A stretch of DNA of 64,000 bases from NCBI GenBank assembly GCA_963540815.1, contig CAUTQY010000004.1, forward strand, positions 1 through 64,000, in the 5' to 3' direction. Below, piece after piece: positions 52,345 to 60,129 of this stretch (position 1 is the stretch's first letter; every line of letters starts with the position of its first letter). The DNA comes from Scybalousia_A sp963540815. GTDB taxonomy: Bacteria; Bacteroidota; Bacteroidia; Bacteroidales; P3. Position numbers and translations under genes: made by a program. The notes below the pieces were generated by a model, which worked only from the letters and a program-made list of their open reading frames with translations, did not search any database and had not been told where the DNA came from.

Positions 52345-53721
52345 TTATAAACGATATACATTTGAAGAAGTCTTTGGATTGTCTCCACGAACACGTCCCA
52401 AATAAGATTGAACGCAGCGGAATCCTATGTAACTCTTACCGGAATCTTGATATTCGTAACTACGAGTTGCTGTTTGTATAAAGTGCTTGCCATCCTTCCA
52501 AGAACCTCCGCGAACAACTTTTCTTTTCATTATTTGGTCTTCATCGTCCGCTGCACGATATACGTTGTACTGATTAAGGTCATGAGCAAAGTTATACGTA
52601 GATTCATCAAAAGCATCCTCACACCACTCGGCAACATTACCTGCCATATCATACAAACCAAAATCGTTTGGAGCATAGTGTGCCACAACAACCGTGGTTG
52701 CGCCTCCGTCGCCGTCATAGGAGCCTCTAAGAGGTTTGTAGTTGGCAAGAAAACAACCTCTTCCGTTATTCACATACGGACCGCCCCAAGGGTAAGGAGA
52801 ACCGTCTACTCCGCCTCTTGCTGCATATTCCCACTCTGCCTCGGTAGGCAAACGAAAATCTTCGTAGCGAGCATAGTCGGAATTTTCCAAATAGTTATTC
52901 ATTTGCAAGGTTCTCCATACGGAAAAGGCCTTAGCTTGAACATAACTTACACCTACAACAGGGTAATGGTCATAACGTGGGTGGTCAAAATACGAACGAG
53001 TTGCGGCATCGTTATAGGAATAAGCAAAATCGTGTATCCAGCAGAGAGTATCCGGATAGATGTTTATTCTTTCCGTTGTAGTCAGACGTTTTCTACCACC
53101 TGCCAAAGACTCTGGACGATTATTGAACTGAGAGCCTCTAAACTCTACATTTGCCTGTTCGGCAGAAAAATCTTTCTGAGCAGCGGCGTGGTAATCTATC
53201 CATGAATATTGGTATATCATCTTTGCAGCGTCCAACTGAGACTTACCGTAAAAACGTTCATCTTGTTTTATGTACAATTCAGACAAAGCCTCTCTCTCGT
53301 CCTCGTTTTTACTATTCCAATTTATTTTTGCCTTCCAATTTATCATAGGTGTCTCCAAATCCTGCCCCCATTGGTCGGCTTCTATCAAATACGTTTCGGG
53401 AGAGACCTCACCCAATAACCTATAAGCAATGGAATCCCTCACCCAATAAACAAATTGTCTGTATTCGTTGTTTGTTATCTCTGTCTCGTCCATCCAAAAC
53501 GACTGAACCTGAACGGTTTTAGGTTCATATTTGTATGAATGATAGACATCCTCGTCCGCACTTCCCATTGTAAAACTTCCCTGAGGAACATCCACCATGC
53601 CATACGGTTGCATATCCAAAACGGTCGGTCTGTCTTGTACTCCTATAAGTTCTCCCTTATCCGAACTACCACAGCCAAACATCACAATAGCGGTCAATAA
53701 TAACAGAACTAACTTTTTCAT
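52345..53721 (-). CDS. porK: Type IX secretion system lipoprotein PorK/GldK
   Basis: PorK forms, with PorN, the periplasmic ring of the T9SS beneath the outer membrane. The 458-residue lipoprotein (lipobox MFGC, Cys17) has a formylglycine-generating-enzyme fold: VDVPQGSFTMGSADED, FWMDETEITNNEYRQFVYWV (a PorK/GldK phrase), FRLPTEAEWEYAARGG, YDMAGNVAEWCED and VVRGGSWKD. porP lies just upstream, as in P. gingivalis porPKLMN, but porL, porM and porN do not follow. GldJ is an alternative SUMF1 lipoprotein, but the porP context favours PorK. Confidence 0.88.
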   Translation of the reverse strand: MKKLVLLLLTAIVMFGCGSSDKGELIGVQDRPTVLDMQPYGMVDVPQGSFTMGSADEDVYHSYKYEPKTVQVQSFWMDETEITNNEYRQFVYWVRDSIAYRLLGEVSPETYLIEADQWGQDLETPMINWKAKINWNSKNEDEREALSELYIKQDERFYGKSQLDAAKMIYQYSWIDYHAAAQKDFSAEQANVEFRGSQFNNRPESLAGGRKRLTTTERINIYPDTLCWIHDFAYSYNDAATRSYFDHPRYDHYPVVGVSYVQAKAFSVWRTLQMNNYLENSDYARYEDFRLPTEAEWEYAARGGVDGSPYPWGGPYVNNGRGCFLANYKPLRGSYDGDGGATTVVVAHYAPNDFGLYDMAGNVAEWCEDAFDESTYNFAHDLNQYNVYRAADDEDQIMKRKVVRGGSWKDGKHFIQTATRSYEYQDSGKSYIGFRCVQSYLGRVRGDNPKTSSNVYRL

Positions 53722-53834
53722 TTTATGTTTATTTTTAAAAATTCTTCAGTGTTGTTTTACGTTAAATTTATGTTTTTGTTTCATTTTTTATCATTATTTG
53801 AAATAAAACACAATTTTTTATTGTCTTTGAATCA

Positions 53835-54848
53835 CTACATTTTTATGGTATTTCTATAAATGGTAGGCGGATTCGGAGGATTCTCTATCTTGAAGCAATA
53901 CCTTGCAAAAACCTCAAAAGAACCGGAAGCCTGAGTTGAGATTCTCGAGGTCGGAATATCGTAAGACATACCCACTTTAAAGTCTTTGAAAGAAAAACCT
54001 GCGAGTATCATAATAGCATCCTGCACCCTATAAGAGAGACCTCCCCAAAATCTGTGCTCGTATTCTGCCAAAAGAGTAGCATCCACTTGATAAGCATTTG
54101 CCGAAGAAAAATCTGTTTTAACCAAAGTGGAGGGCAAAATTCTTATGGAAGGATAACTTGGTAATGTCCATTCATAACCTGCCAATATGTAGTAGAATCT
54201 TCTGTTGTTCCAATGTAGTTTATCACTTGGGGTTTGCATTAATTTACTTGCGGCAAAACCCAAATATAATTTACCGGGAATTTGATAGTAGATACCGGCA
54301 CCCAAATCAAAAAGCATATCGTCAGTTTTGGATTGCTGTATTAACGGGTCATTGGTTTGTCCTACATTATCATTCTCATCAAATTGGTCGGCACCTATGA
54401 GTTTGCCTGCATCCAAACTTGAATTGAATAATTGAGCCTCTACGCCTATAGACAAATTACCCGTAGGTAATTGTATTCTAAACGCATAATCTATTTTGGC
54501 ATGAATATTGTTCCAAAAGCCTATTTTGTCCGAAATAATAGTTGCCCCTATTCCTCCATGCAAAAAACGAACAGGCATATCAAAAGATATGTTCATAGTT
54601 TCTCCGGCAGATGCCCCCGTACCCTGTCCGTTTGGGTCGGTAAGAGAAAGCCCCATCCATTGATTACGATAAAAAGCGGTAACACACATAGCGCCATTAC
54701 TTCCGGCGTATGCGGGATTATAGGAAAGCCTATTAAACATATATTGCGTAAACTGAGGCTCCTGTTGTGCATAAACACTACTAAAACCTATTAAGAAAAA
54801 TACAATAAAAAAATATATTATTATATATGCATTATTTACTCTATTCAT
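53835..54848 (-). CDS. porP: PorP/SprF-family outer-membrane protein
   Basis: The 337-residue product has a signal peptide ending near SVYA and the family's start QQEPQFTQYMFNRLSYNPAYAGS, followed by a barrel (FYRNQWMGLSLTDPNGQ, GIGATIISDKIGFWN, LGAGIYYQ). PorP tethers the PorKN ring or T9SS cargo anchoring to the outer membrane. It precedes porK by 113 nt. Similar SprF paralogues exist in many copies, but linkage to porK supports the core porP. Confidence 0.88.
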   Translation of the reverse strand: MNRVNNAYIIIYFFIVFFLIGFSSVYAQQEPQFTQYMFNRLSYNPAYAGSNGAMCVTAFYRNQWMGLSLTDPNGQGTGASAGETMNISFDMPVRFLHGGIGATIISDKIGFWNNIHAKIDYAFRIQLPTGNLSIGVEAQLFNSSLDAGKLIGADQFDENDNVGQTNDPLIQQSKTDDMLFDLGAGIYYQIPGKLYLGFAASKLMQTPSDKLHWNNRRFYYILAGYEWTLPSYPSIRILPSTLVKTDFSSANAYQVDATLLAEYEHRFWGGLSYRVQDAIMILAGFSFKDFKVGMSYDIPTSRISTQASGSFEVFARYCFKIENPPNPPTIYRNTIKM

Positions 54849-54910
54849 AAACTAAAAATGGTCCCATGTTTTTCCGTCATAAAACTTTATAAGTATAACA
54901 GAAACAAATG

Positions 54911-54918
54911 CAAAAGTA
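54911..54918 (-). promoter_or_regulatory. -7 box of porP
   Basis: Minus-strand TACTTTTG followed by CATTTG, 62 nt before the ATG. The rest of 54849-55017 is very AT-rich without other signals. Confidence 0.4.
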
Positions 54919-55017
54919 TATTTTTTTTTCTAACAAAGAAAATTTATTTATCAGTTTTTTGTATTTTTTTTACATATAGTATTTCATTGTCTTTATTACA
55001 ATCTATTTTTCAATAAG

Positions 55018-55758
55018 TTATGTATTATTATTGTTTTTATTTTTTATTATATGTGCAGAATTGTACCGTCTTCTTAATTTTATTAAATTTAACGTTGCAA
55101 CTTCTTTACTAGCAAACGGACCTATCAAAATATTATAGAATGTTTCATTATATACTTTTTCACATTTGCTTTGTTGTTTGTATTCTTCCGTCAGAGAGGA
55201 AAGTATTTTCATTGCCTCTTTTTCGCTATCTACGGTTAGCAATTTTATATAATACACCGTATCTAATATGACTTTATTTCCCAAACTCTTATACAAAGAA
55301 TCCATGTAATGCGTCCTATACTCTTCGTTCATATTTGTAGCATCAAACATGGCAAACAACTCCTCTTGTTGTGCCCATAGTTGTAGGTATTCCTCCGTTA
55401 GAATCTCCATTTTTACGGTAGCTACGCCTGCGGCAAGCAAGTCTATTTTTCTTGCGGCATTTTTGGACAAGTCTATAACACCGTCACGTGCACACCTGTC
55501 ATTGATTCTCACAAGTATGGAGCGAGAAGTTTTAGGATTGGTAACTCTTACTACTGTATTAAAAGGCAAGGCTCTGTGTGCGGCGGTGTAAAGTTTTTGA
55601 GAAAATTTTTCTCCGCTGGAGGTATATTTGTTTTCAAATCTATCGTGATAGTAAGTTGCCTTAATGCTAAGCGTTTTCTTTGTCTGAGCAAACAAGGAAA
55701 TACAGACAAATAAAGAAATTATTATTGCTAAGATTTTAATATTAAATGATTTTACCAC
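55018..55758 (-). CDS. RlpA-like septal ring protein with SPOR-like tail
   Basis: The 246-residue secreted protein (signal peptide ending near SLFAQ) has the double-psi beta-barrel of RlpA: KATYYHDRFENKYTSSGEKF, PFNTVVRVTNPKTSRSILVRINDR, GVIDLSKNAARKIDLL. A C-terminal part (YYIKLLTVDSEKEAMKIL, YNILIGPFASKEVA) resembles the peptidoglycan-binding SPOR domain. RlpA proteins cut or bind denuded glycan strands at the division site. It overlaps kdsC by 7 nt and ends the LPS operon. Confidence 0.85.
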   Translation of the reverse strand: MVKSFNIKILAIIISLFVCISLFAQTKKTLSIKATYYHDRFENKYTSSGEKFSQKLYTAAHRALPFNTVVRVTNPKTSRSILVRINDRCARDGVIDLSKNAARKIDLLAAGVATVKMEILTEEYLQLWAQQEELFAMFDATNMNEEYRTHYMDSLYKSLGNKVILDTVYYIKLLTVDSEKEAMKILSSLTEEYKQQSKCEKVYNETFYNILIGPFASKEVATLNLIKLRRRYNSAHIIKNKNNNNT

Positions 55759-56270
55759 TCTCTTGCTTTTTCGTTAAACCATTGTCCCTGTAATCTTAGG
55801 ACTTGTTCTATGACATCTCTCACACAGCCCTCTCCGCCTTTCTTGTCCGAGATGTAATCCGCAACTTGTTTGATTTCTTCTGCTGCATTGGAGGGGCAAG
55901 TTGCCACGCCGGAGTTCAACATAATATCATAATCCGGTATGTCATCCCCCATATAGAGTACGTTTTTTTGTGTTAAACGGTTACATTCCAAATAGTTTTT
56001 GTATACAGACAACTTCCCTTTTGCTCCCAAGAAAACATCCTCTATTCCCAACATTCTTAACCTTTGCTCAATACTTATGCCGTTGCCACCGGAAATAACC
56101 GCTATTTTATATCCGGATTTTAGTGCATGTTGTATTGCATACCCATCTTTTACATTTCCACTCCTTATCAAAAGATTATCTCCCGTAGCATATATCATAC
56201 CGTCCGAAATAACTCCGTCATAATCAAAAATAAAAGCCTTTATATCGTGTAGTTTTACCTTATAATTCAT
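55752..56270 (-). CDS. kdsC: 3-deoxy-D-manno-octulosonate 8-phosphate phosphatase
   Basis: KdsC removes phosphate from KDO-8-P on the way to the inner core of LPS. The 172-residue HAD enzyme has the DxD nucleophile motif FIFDYDGVISDG, VISGGNG, and the late motif VLYMGDDIPDYDIM. It lacks a cap domain, as expected for KdsC. It lies 17 nt after hldD and overlaps rlpA. Confidence 0.92.
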   Translation of the reverse strand: MNYKVKLHDIKAFIFDYDGVISDGMIYATGDNLLIRSGNVKDGYAIQHALKSGYKIAVISGGNGISIEQRLRMLGIEDVFLGAKGKLSVYKNYLECNRLTQKNVLYMGDDIPDYDIMLNSGVATCPSNAAEEIKQVADYISDKKGGEGCVRDVIEQVLRLQGQWFNEKAREW

Positions 56271-56287
56271 AAATTAACATGTTTTTA

Positions 56288-57253
56288 TTAAAAATAATTA
56301 TGTTCTTTCAGATAGTTTAAAACATAATCTTTTACACCCTCTTCTATGCCGACAAAATCTTTCTTATAGCCAACGCTTCGCAATTTGTTTATATTTGCGC
56401 AAGTATAATATTGATATTTTTGTCTTATATCCTCAGGCATAGGAATAAAATTTATGCTAACTTCTTTATTGAGTGATATGAAAATATTTTTCACCAAATC
56501 GTAAAAACTTCTCGCCCTACCTGTTCCAACATTGTATATATCGCTTTGCGGTTTATTTGTCATAAGAAAATAAATAACCTCTACAACGTCTTTTACATAA
56601 ACAAAATCTCTTAGTTGCTCCCCATCTTTTATTCCGTCTTTATGAGATTTAAACAAAGAGACCTCTCCCTTTTGCATTATTTGATAATAAGCGTGCATAA
56701 CCACAGAAGCCATTCTTTGTTTATGGTATTCGTTCGGACCGTATACATTAAAAAATTTTAACCCTGCCCAAAACGGAGGTTTTTTTTCTTGTTTCAATTG
56801 CCAAAGGTCAAATTCTTGTTTGCTTTTGCCATAAAGATTCAGCGGTTTTAGCTGTGATATATTTTGTAAATCGTCCTCATAGCCACTTTCTCCGTTTCCA
56901 TAAGTTGCAGCCGAAGAAGCGTAAATAAAAGGAATATTACCCGAGGTACAAATCCGCCAAAGAGATTTGGAATAATTTAAATTGAGTTCCAAAAACGTAG
57001 CCCAATCCTTTTCTGTAGTATCACTTCTTGCGCCAAGGTGTACAACAAAATCTACTTGCTCTGGGTGTTGCTCAAACCATTGCAAAAAATCCTTTCTGTC
57101 AATAGCTTGGGAATATTGTTTATTTTCATAATTTGCCTCTCTGTCTTGTCTGCCAAAATCGTCTACTATGATTACGTCCCTTATGCCCTCGTTGTTAAGT
57201 TTGGTAAGCATACAACTGCCTATAAAACCTGCAACTCCCGTCAATACTTTCAT
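56288..57253 (-). CDS. hldD: ADP-L-glycero-D-manno-heptose 6-epimerase
   Basis: HldD epimerises the heptose donor for the LPS core. The 321-residue short-chain dehydrogenase family member starts with LTGVAGFIGSCM (nucleotide site; the usual GGAGFIGS has one change), has IYASSAATYGNGESGYED, the active-site YGKSK and KFFNVYGPNEYHKQRMAS. The ARSDTTEKD segment is typical of HldD. It follows the deacetylase gene by 5 nt. Confidence 0.93.
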   Translation of the reverse strand: MKVLTGVAGFIGSCMLTKLNNEGIRDVIIVDDFGRQDREANYENKQYSQAIDRKDFLQWFEQHPEQVDFVVHLGARSDTTEKDWATFLELNLNYSKSLWRICTSGNIPFIYASSAATYGNGESGYEDDLQNISQLKPLNLYGKSKQEFDLWQLKQEKKPPFWAGLKFFNVYGPNEYHKQRMASVVMHAYYQIMQKGEVSLFKSHKDGIKDGEQLRDFVYVKDVVEVIYFLMTNKPQSDIYNVGTGRARSFYDLVKNIFISLNKEVSINFIPMPEDIRQKYQYYTCANINKLRSVGYKKDFVGIEEGVKDYVLNYLKEHNYF

Positions 57254-57258
57254 TTTAT

Positions 57259-58575
57259 TTAGTGATTTAATTTTTTTATATACTCTATTTGTTTTTCATA
57301 AACTTTTCTCCAGCCCTTCCACTCCTTGTAATCGGACAAAGACTCATTGTGCCAAATACTAATTAATTCTCCGCCAACCCTATATACCTCATCTACTATC
57401 ATTTTAATTTTTTCCGTAGCCTGAGTCGGAGACAGATGTAGAGAATTTTTTAGGGCCGTGTCCATAAAAACAAAAGGATGTATTCTGAGTTTGGTTTCGC
57501 AATCCCTTTCCAAATCATAAAATTGAAAAGAATGGCAAGTTCCGGCTCTAAAGCCCACTCTATCCGAATAGCCCATAGAATAATCTTCAATTATTCCGTT
57601 TTCTATTAAACAATTATAAGAATCGGGCAAGTGAAATCTTAAATAATGAAATCTTGAATCCGTTATATTCTTGTGTACTATGTTCTTCAACAGTTGTATT
57701 TGAAGGGGTAATCTTTCCAACTCATCACACACATAATAAGAAGGATGTATTCCTATATCAGTATAATCAGCCATATCTTTTATTGACAACTGAAATTTTG
57801 TACAGTAAGGAGAGATACCTTTATCATAATCGGAACAAGAAGCTATCAAATAAAATATCAATGTTTTTAATTCATTTTTGCTTATAGCGCATTGTAAGAA
57901 AGCAAAGCAATCGTAAGGGTCTTGTTTATGAAAAAAAACTACTTTTATTCTTTCCCAACAAGAATAAAAGTCACCTTTTACAACATCTCTAATAAAACCT
58001 CCCACACTCCTATATAAACCTTTACCTCTATAATAATAAGCCATATCTACGTCTATGGTATTTATAAAGGAAAATTTATTTTGCAAAAAAATCTCCTCAG
58101 GGTATTTTTCCAATATTTTGTCTTTGAATTTGTTTATCCAGATGTCTACCACAGGCTTTTCCAAAAAATTGTACTCAAAAGCCAAAGATTCTTCGGCAGA
58201 AAATCTCCCATGTTTATCGGCGATGAACGGCAGATATTCTTCATACCTTGAAATCATATAAAACACGGCGGCAAAAACATCAAAATCCAAAAAATCTTCT
58301 TTGCCGTAACTCTTAAATAAATAAGGAATACCTTCTTTTTCAAAATAATTTAAATCCCAATTTATAATATCGGTTTCAAATAAAAGATTTGTTCTTGTTA
58401 TGTGTAATTCGTCATATATTGCCTGTTCGCTATATGATAATTTTATTCCTTTTTCGGCAATGAAGGTATCCTTGTTTAGGGTTACCATATAGTCTATTTT
58501 TAAAACGTCTTTAAAAATAAAACTAAGCGTATACCCCAATCTGTTGCTATGTTTATCCGTGTAAATAACGAGCAT
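57259..58575 (-). CDS. Polysaccharide deacetylase family protein
   Basis: The 438-residue protein belongs to the Bacteroidetes branch of polysaccharide deacetylases: an N-terminal domain (FEYNFLEKPVVDIW), NTIDVDMAYYYRGKG as the first metal motif, IGIHPSYYVCDELERL as the histidine motif and RVGFRAGTCHSF as the catalytic Arg region. The metal-binding set is present in partial form, so activity is likely but not certain. No signal peptide is seen. It lies between lptB and hldD and likely modifies LPS or a precursor. Confidence 0.8.
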   Translation of the reverse strand: MLVIYTDKHSNRLGYTLSFIFKDVLKIDYMVTLNKDTFIAEKGIKLSYSEQAIYDELHITRTNLLFETDIINWDLNYFEKEGIPYLFKSYGKEDFLDFDVFAAVFYMISRYEEYLPFIADKHGRFSAEESLAFEYNFLEKPVVDIWINKFKDKILEKYPEEIFLQNKFSFINTIDVDMAYYYRGKGLYRSVGGFIRDVVKGDFYSCWERIKVVFFHKQDPYDCFAFLQCAISKNELKTLIFYLIASCSDYDKGISPYCTKFQLSIKDMADYTDIGIHPSYYVCDELERLPLQIQLLKNIVHKNITDSRFHYLRFHLPDSYNCLIENGIIEDYSMGYSDRVGFRAGTCHSFQFYDLERDCETKLRIHPFVFMDTALKNSLHLSPTQATEKIKMIVDEVYRVGGELISIWHNESLSDYKEWKGWRKVYEKQIEYIKKLNH

Positions 58576-58578
58576 TGT

Positions 58579-59301
58579 TTATCTTAATTCAAAGTTGTCT
58601 CCCAAATATTTCCTTCTAACCTCAGGGTCCGAAGCCAACTCCCTTGGCGAGCCGGCCTTGAAAACCACCCCTTCTATTAACAAATAAGCTCTATCCGTGA
58701 TACTCAGAGTCTCATGAACATTGTGGTCAGTTATCAGAACTCCTATATTTTTATTTTTTAGAGCGGACACTATTGTTTGTATATCTTGTACGGCTATGGG
58801 GTCTACACCCGCAAAAGGTTCGTCCAAAAGTATAAACTTTGGGTCGGAAGCCAAAGCTCTTGCTATCTCTGTTCGTCTCCTTTCACCTCCCGAAAGCTGA
58901 TTACCTTTGTTTTTTCTTATTTTTTGTAAAGAAAATTCATTTAGGAGATTCTCCATTTTCTCTATCCTCTGTTTGGGTGCATAGGGTTGAAACTCCAAGG
59001 TGGCCATAATATTATCCTCAACACTAAGATTTCTAAAAACGGAGGCCTCTTGTGGCAAATATCCTATGCCATTCTGTGCCCGTTTATACATGGGCATATC
59101 CGTTAGGTCTGTTTGGTCCAAAAATACTTTGCCTGAAAAAGGTTGTATCATACCCACTATCATATAAAAAGTAGTGGTTTTACCTGCTCCGTTGGGACCC
59201 AAAAGCCCGACTATCTCCCCCTGATTTACCTCTATGGAAACATCATTAACTACAACTCTTTTTTTATATTTTTTTACTACCGATTGCGTATAGAGTTTCA
59301 T
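58579..59301 (-). CDS. lptB: LPS export ABC transporter ATP-binding protein
   Basis: LptB powers extraction of LPS from the inner membrane by LptFG. The 240-residue ATPase has Walker A GPNGAGKTTTFY, the Q-loop GYLPQEASVF, the signature LSGGERRR, Walker B FILLDEPFAG and the H-loop ITDHNVHETL. The ATG at 59301 was chosen because the upstream ATG at 59322 lies inside the -7 box. It heads the operon with the deacetylase, hldD, kdsC and rlpA genes. Confidence 0.95.
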   Translation of the reverse strand: MKLYTQSVVKKYKKRVVVNDVSIEVNQGEIVGLLGPNGAGKTTTFYMIVGMIQPFSGKVFLDQTDLTDMPMYKRAQNGIGYLPQEASVFRNLSVEDNIMATLEFQPYAPKQRIEKMENLLNEFSLQKIRKNKGNQLSGGERRRTEIARALASDPKFILLDEPFAGVDPIAVQDIQTIVSALKNKNIGVLITDHNVHETLSITDRAYLLIEGVVFKAGSPRELASDPEVRRKYLGDNFELR

Positions 59302-59319
59302 ACGGTTAAGTATTTTTTG

Positions 59320-59327
59320 CAAAGTTA
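59320..59327 (-). promoter_or_regulatory. -7 box of the lptB operon
   Basis: Minus-strand TAACTTTG followed by CAAAAAA; it overlaps the alternative ATG at 59322 and therefore decides for the start at 59301. Confidence 0.6.
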
Positions 59328-59464
59328 CAAAAAATATATAACAATAAAATAAGTAGTTATCTTATTACCTATAAAAACAATGACAGAAAGCCTCGGTTAG
59401 CTATTGCTCCAATCAAACGACAACAAAAAATGTCTCTTTTTTTTAGACTACTTGTATAAAAAAC

Positions 59465-59496
59465 AAGGGAGTTTTGCAAGAAAACAAAACTCCCTT
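59465..59496 (-). terminator. Terminator of thrS-infC
   Basis: A 12-bp stem AAGGGAGTTTTG/CAAAACTCCCTT with an 8-nt loop lies 9 nt past the infC stop; on the minus strand GTTTTTTATAC follows. Confidence 0.85.
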
Positions 59497-59505
59497 TTGT
59501 ATGTT

Positions 59506-60078
59506 TTATTTATTTTTCTTCACAGGTGTTATTATCATCATCATCTTTTTGCCTTCCAATTTCGGCATCATTTCCGGTTTTCCATAATCCAAGAGCGCAT
59601 CCGCAAACTTCAACAACTTTTCCTCTCCTTGCTCTTTGTACACTATAGTTCTTCCCTTAAAAAACACCTCAACCTTAACCTTACTTCCCTCAGACAAAAA
59701 GCGTTGAGCGTGTTTTAATTTAAAATCAAAGTCATGGTCATCCGTCTGTGGTCCGAGCCTTATCTCTTTTACAACCATCTTTGCAGACCTTGCTTTACGC
59801 TCCTTTTCTTTTTTCTTTTGTTCGTAAAGAAATTTTTGATAATCCATTACTTTGCAAACCGGCGGATTGACGGTTGGTGATATCTTTACCAAATCCAGTC
59901 CGTCATCGTAGGCTATCTTCAAGGCTTCTTTAATATTACATATCTTAGGTTCAAAACCCTCTCCCACTACTCTAACTATGGGGTCTTTAATAAATTCGTT
60001 TATTTGATGAGCGGGTTCTTCCCTCCTTGGCCCCCTTCTGTCAAATTGCCTACGTTGTTGATTTTGTGTTTCTATAAT
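59506..60078 (-). CDS. infC: Translation initiation factor IF-3, ATT start
   Basis: IF-3 checks codon-anticodon pairing at initiation and keeps ribosomal subunits apart. Reading from the ATT at 60078 gives 190 residues, starting MIETQNQQRRQFDRRG when the start is read as Met, then the conserved HQINEFIKDPIVRVVGEGFEP. A strong Shine-Dalgarno AGGGAGG (60090-60084) stands 5 nt before this ATT. A conventional start would cut off conserved N-terminal residues (about 37). AUU start codons are the known autoregulatory device of infC in many bacteria. The C-terminal domain with KIRLGPQTDDHDFDF-like residues is complete. Confidence 0.92.
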   Translation of the reverse strand: MIETQNQQRRQFDRRGPRREEPAHQINEFIKDPIVRVVGEGFEPKICNIKEALKIAYDDGLDLVKISPTVNPPVCKVMDYQKFLYEQKKKEKERKARSAKMVVKEIRLGPQTDDHDFDFKLKHAQRFLSEGSKVKVEVFFKGRTIVYKEQGEEKLLKFADALLDYGKPEMMPKLEGKKMMMIITPVKKNK

Positions 60079-60129
60079 TCTGTCCTCCCTAAATTTTAAT
60101 TATTAATAATTATTTATATGTCAATTGTA

